Shown: one piece after another, positions 18,787 through 27,467 of the stretch
Layout: every line of letters starts with the position of its first letter
Numbering within the stretch: the stretch's first letter is position 1
NCBI RefSeq assembly: GCF_018881775.1
Contig: NZ_JACVPR010000001.1
Coordinates: 1,444,318-1,508,317, forward strand
DNA from: Polynucleobacter sp. MWH-Loch1C5
GTDB taxonomy: Bacteria; Pseudomonadota; Gammaproteobacteria; Burkholderiales; Burkholderiaceae
Direction of reading: 5' to 3'
Length of the DNA stretch: 64,000 nt
Notes under the pieces: model-generated
Seen by the model: only the letters and a program-made list of their open reading frames with translations
Told to the model about the DNA's origin: nothing
Databases searched by the model: none
Made by a program: the position numbers and the translations under genes

Positions 18787-18909
18787 ATGAAAACATTAAT
18801 TGCTAACCCACTATGGTCAGTATTGAGCGGTCTCGTGATTTGGATGGTTTTCGCAGAAAAACCCGGTGAGTGGCAGCGTAAAGAATGGATCTGTTCACGC
18901 CAAGATTAA
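18787..18909 (+). CDS. Candidate SOS-regulated 40-aa single-TM peptide
   Basis: MKTLIANPLWSVLSGLVIWMVFAEKPGEWQRKEWICSRQD*; AGGAG at 18776-18780, 6 nt before the ATG; downstream of promoter and LexA box; one hydrophobic segment. Confidence 0.75.
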   Translation: MKTLIANPLWSVLSGLVIWMVFAEKPGEWQRKEWICSRQD

Positions 18910-18946
18910 GGCTTCATTGATCCCATCCTAAAAACCCACTTCACAC

Positions 18947-19165
18947 TCACTTCTTTGGGATGGGATCTTTCCCTGTTTGCCAATCAATTCCTGCTCGCTG
19001 CAAACGATCTTGTAGACAGGATTCGCAAAGACAAGTCTGAGTCTCTTGAATAACACTGGCTGGCAATGGGGGGTATTGCATACACCAACACTGCTGGTCA
19101 GGCGCTTGCGCACCACACTTTACTGGAGCATGGCAAATCGGGCAAATAGAAGGTGTCGAATTCAT
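18947..19165 (-). CDS. Cysteine-rich CWC-type small protein
   Basis: MNSTPSICPICHAPVKCGAQAPDQQCWCMQYPPLP...CLCESCLQDRL. Confidence 0.8.
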   Translation of the reverse strand: MNSTPSICPICHAPVKCGAQAPDQQCWCMQYPPLPASVIQETQTCLCESCLQDRLQRAGIDWQTGKDPIPKK

Positions 19166-19635
19166 GGATGCAGGATCAGTAGTGTGATGCCGGGATTGCC
19201 ATAGATGTCTTTGGTCAATTGAGTCTTTAACTGAGGATAGAGTTTGGTGCACTGGGCATAGGCACTATAACCTGGTAATAAATCATCCCCTCTAAAGTAG
19301 TTCTCAACCGTTTTATAAAAGCCTGCTTGCAAGTCAGCTATCAGGGCATTTTTAATAGCACCCCCGCGACCTCCAGAACCGTAGCCATGAATCACTTTTA
19401 CAAATTGCACGCCCGTATCTTCAAGTTGTCTTAATTTTTCCACCAGCCGTTCGCGTGCTTGATCAACGCTCGGTAGCCCCACTTCAAGATTGAAAGTAAA
19501 AATACCTGCCACTTTTTTGGCGCCATCGGGAAGTTCTGTGGCGCCACAAAAAGGGCAGGAGGAGGCTAATGCGCTACGCGCATTGCCGCAACTAGGGCAG
19601 GGGACGTACGATACTTTGACCATGGAGCCAAGCAT
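19162..19635 (-). CDS. Smr domain protein with N-terminal zinc ribbon (start could also be 19620)
   Basis: CPSCGNARSALASSCPFCG zinc ribbon; VKVIHGYGSGGRGGAIKNAL Smr motif. Confidence 0.85.
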   Translation of the reverse strand: MLGSMVKVSYVPCPSCGNARSALASSCPFCGATELPDGAKKVAGIFTFNLEVGLPSVDQARERLVEKLRQLEDTGVQFVKVIHGYGSGGRGGAIKNALIADLQAGFYKTVENYFRGDDLLPGYSAYAQCTKLYPQLKTQLTKDIYGNPGITLLILHP

Positions 19636-20554
19636 TCAAACATTCGACGACCCCTTGGCTAAAGGTCTTGAAAACATCTTCAGCCACAAAGCCAAGATGA
19701 GGGATTAACAGCGTATTGGGGCAATCGCGCAGCGGATGATCAATCGGCAAGGGTTCGATATCAAATACATCAAGAGCTGCTCCTGCAATTTTTTCATCGC
19801 GCAAAGCATTTACCAGAGCATCGGTATCAACTAACACGGATCGGGAGGTGTTAATGAGTAAGGCGCCGGGCTTCATTAGAGCAATTTTTTCTTTGCTCAC
19901 GATGCCCTTGGTCGTTGGGCCTGCCACGATATGCAATGAGATGATGTCGGATTCGCTCATTAATTGATCGAGTGATACGGCACTGGCACCCGCTGCTTGA
20001 GCTCGCTCTGCGGTCATATTCGGGCTCCAACACAGCACACGCATGCCAAAAGCTTGCGCGTAGCGCGCCATCCGTGAACCAATTTCGCCTAGGCCAATCA
20101 GTCCCAAGGTTTGACCTTTGAGCATTGGTAAGAGCGAGCGATCATTGCGCCAAGCACCTAACATCATGACGGCGTTTTGTTCGATCACGCGCTTATACAG
20201 GGCCATTAACATGGCCCAACTTAATTCAGAGGTGGAATCTTTTGACGGGCCCCATTCGGTGAAGCTAACTGGAATCTGACGTTGTTTGAGGGCCTCAACA
20301 TCCAAGGCTAGATTACGGGTGCCTGTAAACACCACATACTCTAGGTAGGGCAGTTGGGCAATGAGATCGGCCTTTAAAGGGGTGCGATCACGCATTAACA
20401 CCAAGGCGTTCGCATCTTTGATGGCTTTGAGTAAATCAGGACCTTCCATGCGTTCAGAGTAGTACTCGACATGCGCATCTCTTTCGATCGCTGACCAATC
20501 GGCTAAGCGGCGGTAGGCTTCTTCATAATCATCTAGCACGACTATTTTTTTCAT
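19592..20554 (-). CDS. D-2-hydroxyacid dehydrogenase family protein
   Basis: LGLIGLGEIGSRMARYAQAFGMRVLCWSPN; LINTSRSVLVDTDALV. Confidence 0.92.
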   Translation of the reverse strand: MKKIVVLDDYEEAYRRLADWSAIERDAHVEYYSERMEGPDLLKAIKDANALVLMRDRTPLKADLIAQLPYLEYVVFTGTRNLALDVEALKQRQIPVSFTEWGPSKDSTSELSWAMLMALYKRVIEQNAVMMLGAWRNDRSLLPMLKGQTLGLIGLGEIGSRMARYAQAFGMRVLCWSPNMTAERAQAAGASAVSLDQLMSESDIISLHIVAGPTTKGIVSKEKIALMKPGALLINTSRSVLVDTDALVNALRDEKIAGAALDVFDIEPLPIDHPLRDCPNTLLIPHLGFVAEDVFKTFSQGVVECLNAWLHGQSIVRPLP

Positions 20555-20681
20555 ATTGTCTCCGTGTAAACCCTAGTCTAGGGGGTGCCTCATTATTTTG
20601 GGGCTTGGCACAGATTATAGGAGTGTGGGATATTAACGTTGTCATAGAGCAAAAATAGCCGGACATAACACAGGAGACAAT

Positions 20682-21665
20682 ATGAAGTTAAAGACCTTAG
20701 CCCATGTGGCAGGTGCAGTATTTTCAGCTGCGACCTTACTCGCATCGCCCTTAGCGCAAGCGCAAGAGTGGCCCACACAAAAACCCATCAAGCTCATTGC
20801 CGTTTTCCCACCTGGGGGTTCAGTGGACCAAGTAGCCCGTATCTTGGCCCCGGCATTGCAAAACCAATTAAAGCAAAACGTCATTGTTGAAAACATCGGT
20901 GGTGCTTCTGGTTCGATAGGTACTGCAGCCCTTGCTAAAGCGGCGCCGGATGGTTATACCTTTGCAGTTGTATTTGATACGCATGGTGTGAATCCGAGTC
21001 TCATTGAAAAGCTACCTTTTGATACCAAAAAAGATATTGCGACTGTGACCATGATTGGTACAGCCCCAATGGTTTTAACAGCCAGTAAAGCATCGGGCCT
21101 GACAAGCTTTAAGCAATTGGTTGATCAAGCACGTGCGAATAAACCGAATAGCTATGGCTCTATTGGTACAGGTAGCTTAGGCCATTTGGCTTTTGCTTCT
21201 TTAGCCAAAGATGCCAAATTTGATTGGACCCACATTCCATTTCGTGGGGGTGGTCCTTTGATGCAAGATGCCTTAGCCGGTCATGTGCCATTAGCGGTTG
21301 GTTCTTTATTCTTGGTCAAGCCTCATATTGATTCAGGTGGGGTGATTCCTTTGGCGGTCACAACTAGCAAACGTTCACCTGAATTGCCAAACGTGCCAAC
21401 GATCGCTGAGAGTGGCTTCCCAGGCTTTGAAGCCCCTGCTTGGTGGGCTGTGATTGCGCCTGCACAAACACCGCCTGCGATCATCAACCGTATGCATGAA
21501 GAGGTGGCCAAAGCTTTGAAGTCGCCTGATATTGCCTCACGCATGAAGACCCAGGGGATTGAAATCTCTGCATTAGGACCGAAGGCAGGACAAGATTTCA
21601 TTAATCGTCAGATTGATGTTTGGGGTAAGTTTGTGCGCGACAACAACATCAAGCAAACGAACTAA
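20682..21665 (+). CDS. Bug family tripartite tricarboxylate transporter substrate-binding protein
   Basis: Signal peptide; WPTQKPIKLIAVFPPGGSVDQVARILAPAL; AAPDGYTF. Confidence 0.92.
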   Translation: MKLKTLAHVAGAVFSAATLLASPLAQAQEWPTQKPIKLIAVFPPGGSVDQVARILAPALQNQLKQNVIVENIGGASGSIGTAALAKAAPDGYTFAVVFDTHGVNPSLIEKLPFDTKKDIATVTMIGTAPMVLTASKASGLTSFKQLVDQARANKPNSYGSIGTGSLGHLAFASLAKDAKFDWTHIPFRGGGPLMQDALAGHVPLAVGSLFLVKPHIDSGGVIPLAVTTSKRSPELPNVPTIAESGFPGFEAPAWWAVIAPAQTPPAIINRMHEEVAKALKSPDIASRMKTQGIEISALGPKAGQDFINRQIDVWGKFVRDNNIKQTN

Positions 21666-21668
21666 TTG

Positions 21669-22211
21669 ATGAAAAAAAACATCGTTCCATTGCAAGCCTC
21701 AGATCTAGCAGAACCTGCGGATCTGGTGGCGGCCATTCGTGCGCGACGTGGTGGCGAACTGATCAATTTAGATCGTATGCTACTACATAGCGTTCCGTTT
21801 GCACGAGGATGGAATCGATTTTTAGGGGAGGTTCGTGAGAACCTCACCCTAGACCCCAAGTTGAGAGAATTAGCGATGTGTGGTGTTGCTGTTCTCAATC
21901 GCGCTGACTATGAGTTTTTACATCACGCACCGATTTTTATGAAATGTGGTGGTAGTGCTGCGCAAACAGCTGCGTTGCAACAACTGGGTCAAGCCCCTTT
22001 GCCTCAAGGTTTGTTTTCAACTCAAGAAGAACAGGTGATTGAGTTGATTGTGCAAATGACTCGTCAAATCGAAGTCGATGATGAGCTGCTGGAGTCCTTG
22101 CAGCGCCAATTGGGTAATACGGTGCTGGTGGAGTTAGTCGGCGTGATCGCGACTTACAATATGGTGTCGCGTTTCTTAGTGGCGCTCCGCGTTACCCCTG
22201 ATTCTCACTAA
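21669..22211 (+). CDS. Carboxymuconolactone decarboxylase family protein
   Basis: LRELAMCGVAVLNRADYEFLHHAPIFMKCGGS; VELVGVIATYNMVSRFLVAL. Confidence 0.87.
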   Translation: MKKNIVPLQASDLAEPADLVAAIRARRGGELINLDRMLLHSVPFARGWNRFLGEVRENLTLDPKLRELAMCGVAVLNRADYEFLHHAPIFMKCGGSAAQTAALQQLGQAPLPQGLFSTQEEQVIELIVQMTRQIEVDDELLESLQRQLGNTVLVELVGVIATYNMVSRFLVALRVTPDSH

Positions 22212-22313
22212 CAAGCTGTTTTACAGCCGTATACTTTCATTAGCCTAATAGCTAATAGCTCTGGCCATTATTCATATCTATGATGCGCTCATTAGTCTAT
22301 AAGAAAGTAAATA

Positions 22314-22916
22314 GTGTCAGCTGGCCATATCTACCTGATTGATGATGATAGTTCGGTGCGTGAGTCTATCTCTCGTATGCTTAAGAGTTATGGGTTTTCA
22401 GTGGAGAGTTACGCTGATCCAGAAGATTATTTAAAGCAAGCGATTCCAGTTTCTCCCGCAGCCATCATTTTGGATGTGCGTATGCCGGGGATGAGCGGTG
22501 TAGAGTTACACGCAAAACTCAATGAGATGGGACGTAAAACCCCCATTATTTATATTTCTGGTGAATCGATGCCCCATGAAATCGTTACTTCTATGAAGCA
22601 AGGGGCTATGGATTTCTTAATTAAGCCCTTTAATCTAGAAGATTTGCTCAAAGCAGTCCAAGCTGCCCTCGAAGTGGACACTCAAACCCATCAATTACTC
22701 AATCAAACGATCTCAATTCAAGCACGCTATGAAAGTTTGACCCCACGCGAGAAAGAAGTCTTTGAATTATTGGTCGAAGGCCTCATGAATAAAGAGATCG
22801 CAGTGCAATTGGGCACGACCAATGCCACCATTAAAGTCCATAAATCACGCGTCATGGAGAAAATGCAGGCCGGCTCTTTGCAGGAGTTGGTGAGGTTGCA
22901 TCACAGACTGTCTTAA
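22314..22916 (+). CDS. FixJ/NarL-type response regulator (GTG start)
   Basis: IYLIDDDSSVRESISRML, ILDVRMPGMSG, LTPREKEVFELLVEGLMNKEIAVQLGTTNATIKVHKSRVMEKM. Confidence 0.92.
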   Translation: MSAGHIYLIDDDSSVRESISRMLKSYGFSVESYADPEDYLKQAIPVSPAAIILDVRMPGMSGVELHAKLNEMGRKTPIIYISGESMPHEIVTSMKQGAMDFLIKPFNLEDLLKAVQAALEVDTQTHQLLNQTISIQARYESLTPREKEVFELLVEGLMNKEIAVQLGTTNATIKVHKSRVMEKMQAGSLQELVRLHHRLS

Positions 22917-22987
22917 TGCATTGTTATGTCATGTAATCAATGTTAAAGTCTTAATAAATAAAGAGAAAGAGCCGAACGGAGACAAAA

Positions 22988-23983
22988 ATGGCCCTGGGCA
23001 AAAACAAAATAGAAGTGCTGCCACAAATCGTGGGGTCTGCCATTGTTGCGGGTCGCGAAAAAATGCGTCTGACTCAGGAGCAACTCGCACACCAGGCTTG
23101 TCTTTCAAAACGTCAAATCATGCAATTGGAAGAGGGTGGTGTTTCCACTTTCTATTCAGAGGCGCACAAAGTTACTGTTGCCAAAAAAGTAGCTAAATTA
23201 CTCAATATCGATGAATCTCAGGTCTTGGTAGATCCAAGAGGCGATGCTGTCTTACAAGAGAACTTACCTTTTGATCAACAAGAATCTCCAGCAGACGTGC
23301 CTGCACCAGCTGCATCCTTCAGTGCCGAAGCTCGCACTGCACGTCAAGAGTCGACAGAGCCTGTGCATAAAGTTTCTCTAGAAAATCTTACTTCGAGCGA
23401 GAAACCAGAGCCAGTCAAAAAGAAATCTTGGTTACCCCTGCTACTGATTATCTTGGTGGTCGCAGGTATTGTGTTGACTAAAGATCAAATTTTAGAAGTC
23501 TTCATGCCCAAGCCTGCCACGCCGATTGAGGTCAAGCTCGAGGGTGAGAGTAAACCTGAGGATAATAACGCCGCACCGAATGCAACACCTGCTAATCCGG
23601 GTACTTCACCTGCAGGTCAGCAGGGCAGTGCTCCAGGAACGCCAGCAGTGACTGCAGCAACGAGTGCCCCGTTGCCTAGCGAATTATCTTGCCCTAAAGC
23701 TGATGCAAATGTGACTGAAGTGCGCGTGACAGAGCCGAGCAAGCCGGGTAATTTTGTTTACGTACAAGCCAAAACCAAGCAAGTAGTTTGTGTGATTGAT
23801 GCCAGCGGTAAAAACATGATGCAGACTCTTGAAGCAGGTGCTGCACATACTTTCCCTGGTCGTGCACCATTTACTGTGCTGACTCAAGGTTTGGCTCAGG
23901 TCCAAGTCTACTATCAAGGTCGCCCTGTTCGTGCGGGTGAGCAAACTCGTACGGTCCGTTTAGTCGAAGCCCAAGCTCAATAA
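22988..23983 (+). CDS. RodZ-like protein: HTH + TM + Pro/Ala linker + C-terminal DUF4115-like domain
   Basis: REKMRLTQEQLAHQACLSKRQIMQLEEG; TM WLPLLLIILVVAGIVLT; MQTLEAGAAHTFPGRAPFTVLTQGLAQVQVYYQGRPV. Confidence 0.8.
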   Translation: MALGKNKIEVLPQIVGSAIVAGREKMRLTQEQLAHQACLSKRQIMQLEEGGVSTFYSEAHKVTVAKKVAKLLNIDESQVLVDPRGDAVLQENLPFDQQESPADVPAPAASFSAEARTARQESTEPVHKVSLENLTSSEKPEPVKKKSWLPLLLIILVVAGIVLTKDQILEVFMPKPATPIEVKLEGESKPEDNNAAPNATPANPGTSPAGQQGSAPGTPAVTAATSAPLPSELSCPKADANVTEVRVTEPSKPGNFVYVQAKTKQVVCVIDASGKNMMQTLEAGAAHTFPGRAPFTVLTQGLAQVQVYYQGRPVRAGEQTRTVRLVEAQAQ

Positions 23984-24082
23984 TTAGCTCCACACCACTC
24001 CTTGAGGTTGCAGCTATGCGACTGCCCTCATCGATGCTCTAGTCTTGATATGATGTAGGCATCTTTTTATCTAGCTTGCATC

Positions 24083-24988
24083 ATGCCTCAAGAATTCATC
24101 AAAATCGTCGAAGTGGGCCCACGCGATGGCTTGCAGAATGAAGCTGTACCCGTGACGACTGATACCAAAGTGGAGTTAATTCGGCGATTGGCAGCCGCAG
24201 GATTTCAACACATTGAAGCCACTGCATTTGTTTCTCCACAATGGGTGCCACAGATGGCCGATGCGAGTGCAGTCATGGCCCAGCTTGAAAGAAAAAACAC
24301 CATTCAATACTCAGCGCTTGTGCCTAATTTAAAAGGATATGAAGCTGCGCTTGCTGCCAAAGTCGATGAGGTAGTCATCTTTGGCGCAGCGTCTGAGGCC
24401 TTTTCACAAAAAAATATCAATTGCAGTATTGCTGAGTCTCTTGAGCGTTTTCGTCCAGTCGCCCAAGCAGCGCAACGCGATGGTTTACGTTTGCGCGGTT
24501 CTGTATCTTGTGCTTTTGTATGTCCATATAGTGGTGAGGTGAGTACTTCAGCCTTAGTCCAGATTGCTCAAGGCTTGCAGGACTTAGGCTGTGCAGAAAT
24601 TGATATCTGTGACACGATCGGAGCAGCGACAGCTAAGCAAGTCAGAGTCGCTTATGAAGCTTTGGCCAAAGTCATTCCAGTAGAAAAAATGTCAGGCCAT
24701 TTTCACGACACCTATGGTCAAGCCTTGGCTAATATTTTGGCCGCACTAGACAGTGGCATTCGTATCTTTCACGCGAGCGTTGCAGGTTTAGGAGGGTGCC
24801 CTTACGCCAAAGGGGCTACTGGTAATGTCGCTACTGAGGATGTGCTCTATTTATTACAGGGTTTGGGTTATGAGACCGGCATTGATTTTGCCAAGGCCTG
24901 TGAAGCAGGGCACTTTATTGCCCAAAGTATTGGTAGACCTAATCATTCGCGAGCAGCCAACGCTTGGTTAGCCAAGTGTGCGGCATGA
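24083..24988 (+). CDS. Hydroxymethylglutaryl-CoA lyase
   Basis: VEVGPRDGLQNEA, AGLGGCPYAKGATGNVATEDVLYLL. Confidence 0.94.
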   Translation: MPQEFIKIVEVGPRDGLQNEAVPVTTDTKVELIRRLAAAGFQHIEATAFVSPQWVPQMADASAVMAQLERKNTIQYSALVPNLKGYEAALAAKVDEVVIFGAASEAFSQKNINCSIAESLERFRPVAQAAQRDGLRLRGSVSCAFVCPYSGEVSTSALVQIAQGLQDLGCAEIDICDTIGAATAKQVRVAYEALAKVIPVEKMSGHFHDTYGQALANILAALDSGIRIFHASVAGLGGCPYAKGATGNVATEDVLYLLQGLGYETGIDFAKACEAGHFIAQSIGRPNHSRAANAWLAKCAA

Positions 24989-25563
24989 GAGCGCAGCCAC
25001 GTTCTAAAACCGAATTATTCTGGGCATTTACCCAACTCTCTTTACAGGGGTTTGGCGGTGTCTTGCCGGTGGCCCAGCGCGAGTTGGTTGAAAAAAGAGC
25101 GTGGTTCACTCGAGCCGAGTTTTTAGAAGAGTGGGCTGTTGCCCAGGTTCTACCCGGCCCCAATATCGTCAATTTATCGATTATCTTTGGTGCTAGGTAT
25201 TTTGGCTTTTGGGGTGGTCTAGCAGGTTTAGCGGGCATGCTTTTATTTCCCATGCTGGTATTGATTGTGATTGCTATGTTGTATTTGCAGTTGGGTGATC
25301 GGGCCTCAATCGAAGGGGCCTTGCGAGGGATGGGGGCTGTAGCTGCTGGCCTGATTGCCGGCACCTCGTTGAAGTTAGCTACGGCCTTGCGTCAACATCC
25401 TTTGGGTCCTTGGCTGACTTATGGCATTGCTGTTTTATGTTTTGTCTTGATTGCCTTGTTACGGGTACCGCTGTTGTACGTACTTTTATTTTTAGGCGGC
25501 AGTTCCATTTTGGCGACTTACTGGGTCGTCAAAAAATCTAATACACAAAGGCAGCATGATTAG
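24985..25563 (+). CDS. Chromate transporter, short-chain CHR half (N-like)
   Basis: FTQLSLQGFGGVLPVAQRELVEKRAWFTRAEFLEEWAVAQVLPGPNIVNLSI; ATGA overlap with the upstream stop. Confidence 0.88.
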   Translation: MRAQPRSKTELFWAFTQLSLQGFGGVLPVAQRELVEKRAWFTRAEFLEEWAVAQVLPGPNIVNLSIIFGARYFGFWGGLAGLAGMLLFPMLVLIVIAMLYLQLGDRASIEGALRGMGAVAAGLIAGTSLKLATALRQHPLGPWLTYGIAVLCFVLIALLRVPLLYVLLFLGGSSILATYWVVKKSNTQRQHD

Positions 25564-26140
25564 TTTAGGGTTCAGTTTATGGTGGGATGTCTTTCTCACA
25601 TTTATTGGTATGTCCTTGCTGGCGATTGGTGGGGCCATCACGGTCATACCGGATATGCATCGTCATTTGGTACTGCAGCAAGCATGGATGACTGATTCTC
25701 AATTTACTGCATCGATCGCGATTGCACAGTCGGCGCCGGGCCCGAATATTTTGGTGGTGGGTATGATGGGTTGGCACATTGGTATCAATGCCACACAGGG
25801 ACTCTGGCAACAATATGCTTGGGGAACGGTGGGCTTCTGTGTAGCAATGTTAGGCGTGATGTTGCCTAGCTCGTTACTGACCTATGGCGCAGCGCGTTGG
25901 GTACAAAAACACCGCGATACCTTAAGCGTGATTTCTTTTAAGCAAGGTTTAGCCCCGATTGTGGTGAGCAGTATCTTAGCGACCAGTTGGATCATTACCG
26001 TCGCGCATGATGATTGGTCACGCGATTGGACGATTTGGTTAAGCACTGGATTGACCGTCTTATTGATTTGGAAGACCAATATCCACATTTTGTGGCTCTT
26101 AGGAGCGGGCGCCGTATTAGGGGCTTTAGGCCTGATATAG
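25556..26140 (+). CDS. Chromate transporter, short-chain CHR half (C-like)
   Basis: FIGMSLLAIGGAITVIPDMHRHLVLQQAWMTDSQFTASIAIAQSAPGPNILVVGMMGW. Confidence 0.88.
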   Translation: MISLGFSLWWDVFLTFIGMSLLAIGGAITVIPDMHRHLVLQQAWMTDSQFTASIAIAQSAPGPNILVVGMMGWHIGINATQGLWQQYAWGTVGFCVAMLGVMLPSSLLTYGAARWVQKHRDTLSVISFKQGLAPIVVSSILATSWIITVAHDDWSRDWTIWLSTGLTVLLIWKTNIHILWLLGAGAVLGALGLI

Positions 26141-26155
26141 CCAAACAGTAGACGT

Positions 26156-26184
26156 AAAAAAACCCGGCAGCGCCGGGTTTTCTC
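26156..26184. terminator. Bidirectional Rho-independent terminator
   Basis: AACCCGGC-agc-GCCGGGTT (26161-26179) flanked by A-tract and T-tract. Confidence 0.88.
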
Positions 26185-26198
26185 ACATCAATATCCTA

Positions 26199-26402
26199 TT
26201 ACATAGGCTGAATGTTCGATGCCTGCTTGCCTTTAGGACCTTGAGTCACTTCAAAGCTAACCTTTTGGTTTTCTTTGAGGCTCTTGAAACCTGAACCTTG
26301 GATAGCAGAAAAGTGTGCGAAGAGATCTTCACCACCGCCATCAGGAGTAATAAAACCGAAGCCTTTAGCGTCGTTGAACCATTTAACTGTACCTGTTGCC
26401 AT
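26199..26402 (-). CDS. Cold shock domain protein (CspA-like)
   Basis: [42 protein letters not shown]. Confidence 0.95.
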   Translation of the reverse strand: MATGTVKWFNDAKGFGFITPDGGGEDLFAHFSAIQGSGFKSLKENQKVSFEVTQGPKGKQASNIQPM

Positions 26403-26766
26403 TACTAATTTCCTTATCAAACTAATTTAAAACATACGGTGACAATCACCGCTTACTGCAGGGCTGGAAGATTTAATTGCACGAAATCTCCAATCAAATG
26501 GAAACAACGGAAGTCACCTAAAGTCCTACGAAACTGAGTATCGCACACATTTCTAAAGATTTGATGACTATTTCATCAGGGGTTTTACTAGGTATTCCCT
26601 TGATTTATCAGTCAATTTAGGCATTTTGGGGCCGTTTTTTGGATATTTGAGAGATTCTTACACGCTAAAGTTGGAGTTTCGCGCATCGATTCTGAATGCC
26701 TTATGATGTATCAAGGGCACAAAAAAGCCCGATGATGATGAATCTATAACGATAAAAAGGCAGACA

Positions 26767-27459
26767 ATGAATCAAGCAGAAATTACAAAAATTGTGGATG
26801 AAAACATCGCAAGTCGTCGTTCGATTCGTGCGTTTTTACCCCAAGAAGTGTCTAAGGAATTGATCCTGGAGATCATGAATGTGGCTGCACGTGCGCCTTC
26901 GGGTACAAATACGCAGCCTTGGCAAGTGCATGTGCTTACCGGAGATAAGAAAAAAGCACTCTCCGAAGAGATCGTGCAAACCTTCCTCGATCCAGAAGCG
27001 GCTAAACAGCACACAGAAGAATACAACTACTATCCTGCGCAATGGGTGGAGCCCTACATTGGGCGTCGTCGTAAAGTGGGTTTTGATCTGTATGGACTGC
27101 TTGGCATTGGTAAAGAAGACAAAGCCAAAATGCAGCAACAGCATGCGCGCAACTATCAATTCTTTGATGCACCTGTCGGCATCTTCTTCACTATCGATCG
27201 TGTGATGCAGCAAGGTAGTTGGTTTGATTACGGTATGTTTGTGCAAAACGTGATGTTGGCTGCTAGAGCTCGAGGACTCGATACTTGCCCACAAGCTGCA
27301 TTTACTCAATTCCATAAAATTATCGGGCGACACTTAGGTTTGGCTGAGAACCAACAATTGATATGCGGTATGTCACTCGGCTATGCTGATTTATCTAAGC
27401 CAGAAAATAAATTAGTCACTGTTCGTGAGCCTGCTGAAACCTTTACACGCTTTTTATAA
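26767..27459 (+). CDS. Nitroreductase family protein
   Basis: [33 protein letters not shown]. Confidence 0.92.
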   Translation: MNQAEITKIVDENIASRRSIRAFLPQEVSKELILEIMNVAARAPSGTNTQPWQVHVLTGDKKKALSEEIVQTFLDPEAAKQHTEEYNYYPAQWVEPYIGRRRKVGFDLYGLLGIGKEDKAKMQQQHARNYQFFDAPVGIFFTIDRVMQQGSWFDYGMFVQNVMLAARARGLDTCPQAAFTQFHKIIGRHLGLAENQQLICGMSLGYADLSKPENKLVTVREPAETFTRFL

Positions 27460-27467
27460 ACACATTT

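Noticed and set aside
22213-22227. GCTGTTTTACAGC hairpin before the response regulator, considered as a LexA site
   Set aside because: Spacing too short for CTG-N10-CAG; likely a weak hairpin only
24939-25364. 141-aa minus-strand ORF opposite HMG-CoA lyase/chromate transporter
   Set aside because: Spans the junction of two sound genes in antisense; Pro/Lys-rich shadow frame
26836-27333. 165-aa minus-strand ORF antisense to the nitroreductase
   Set aside because: Shadow ORF of a well-supported gene; composition (His/Ser/Cys-rich) and lack of RBS indicate a spurious frame
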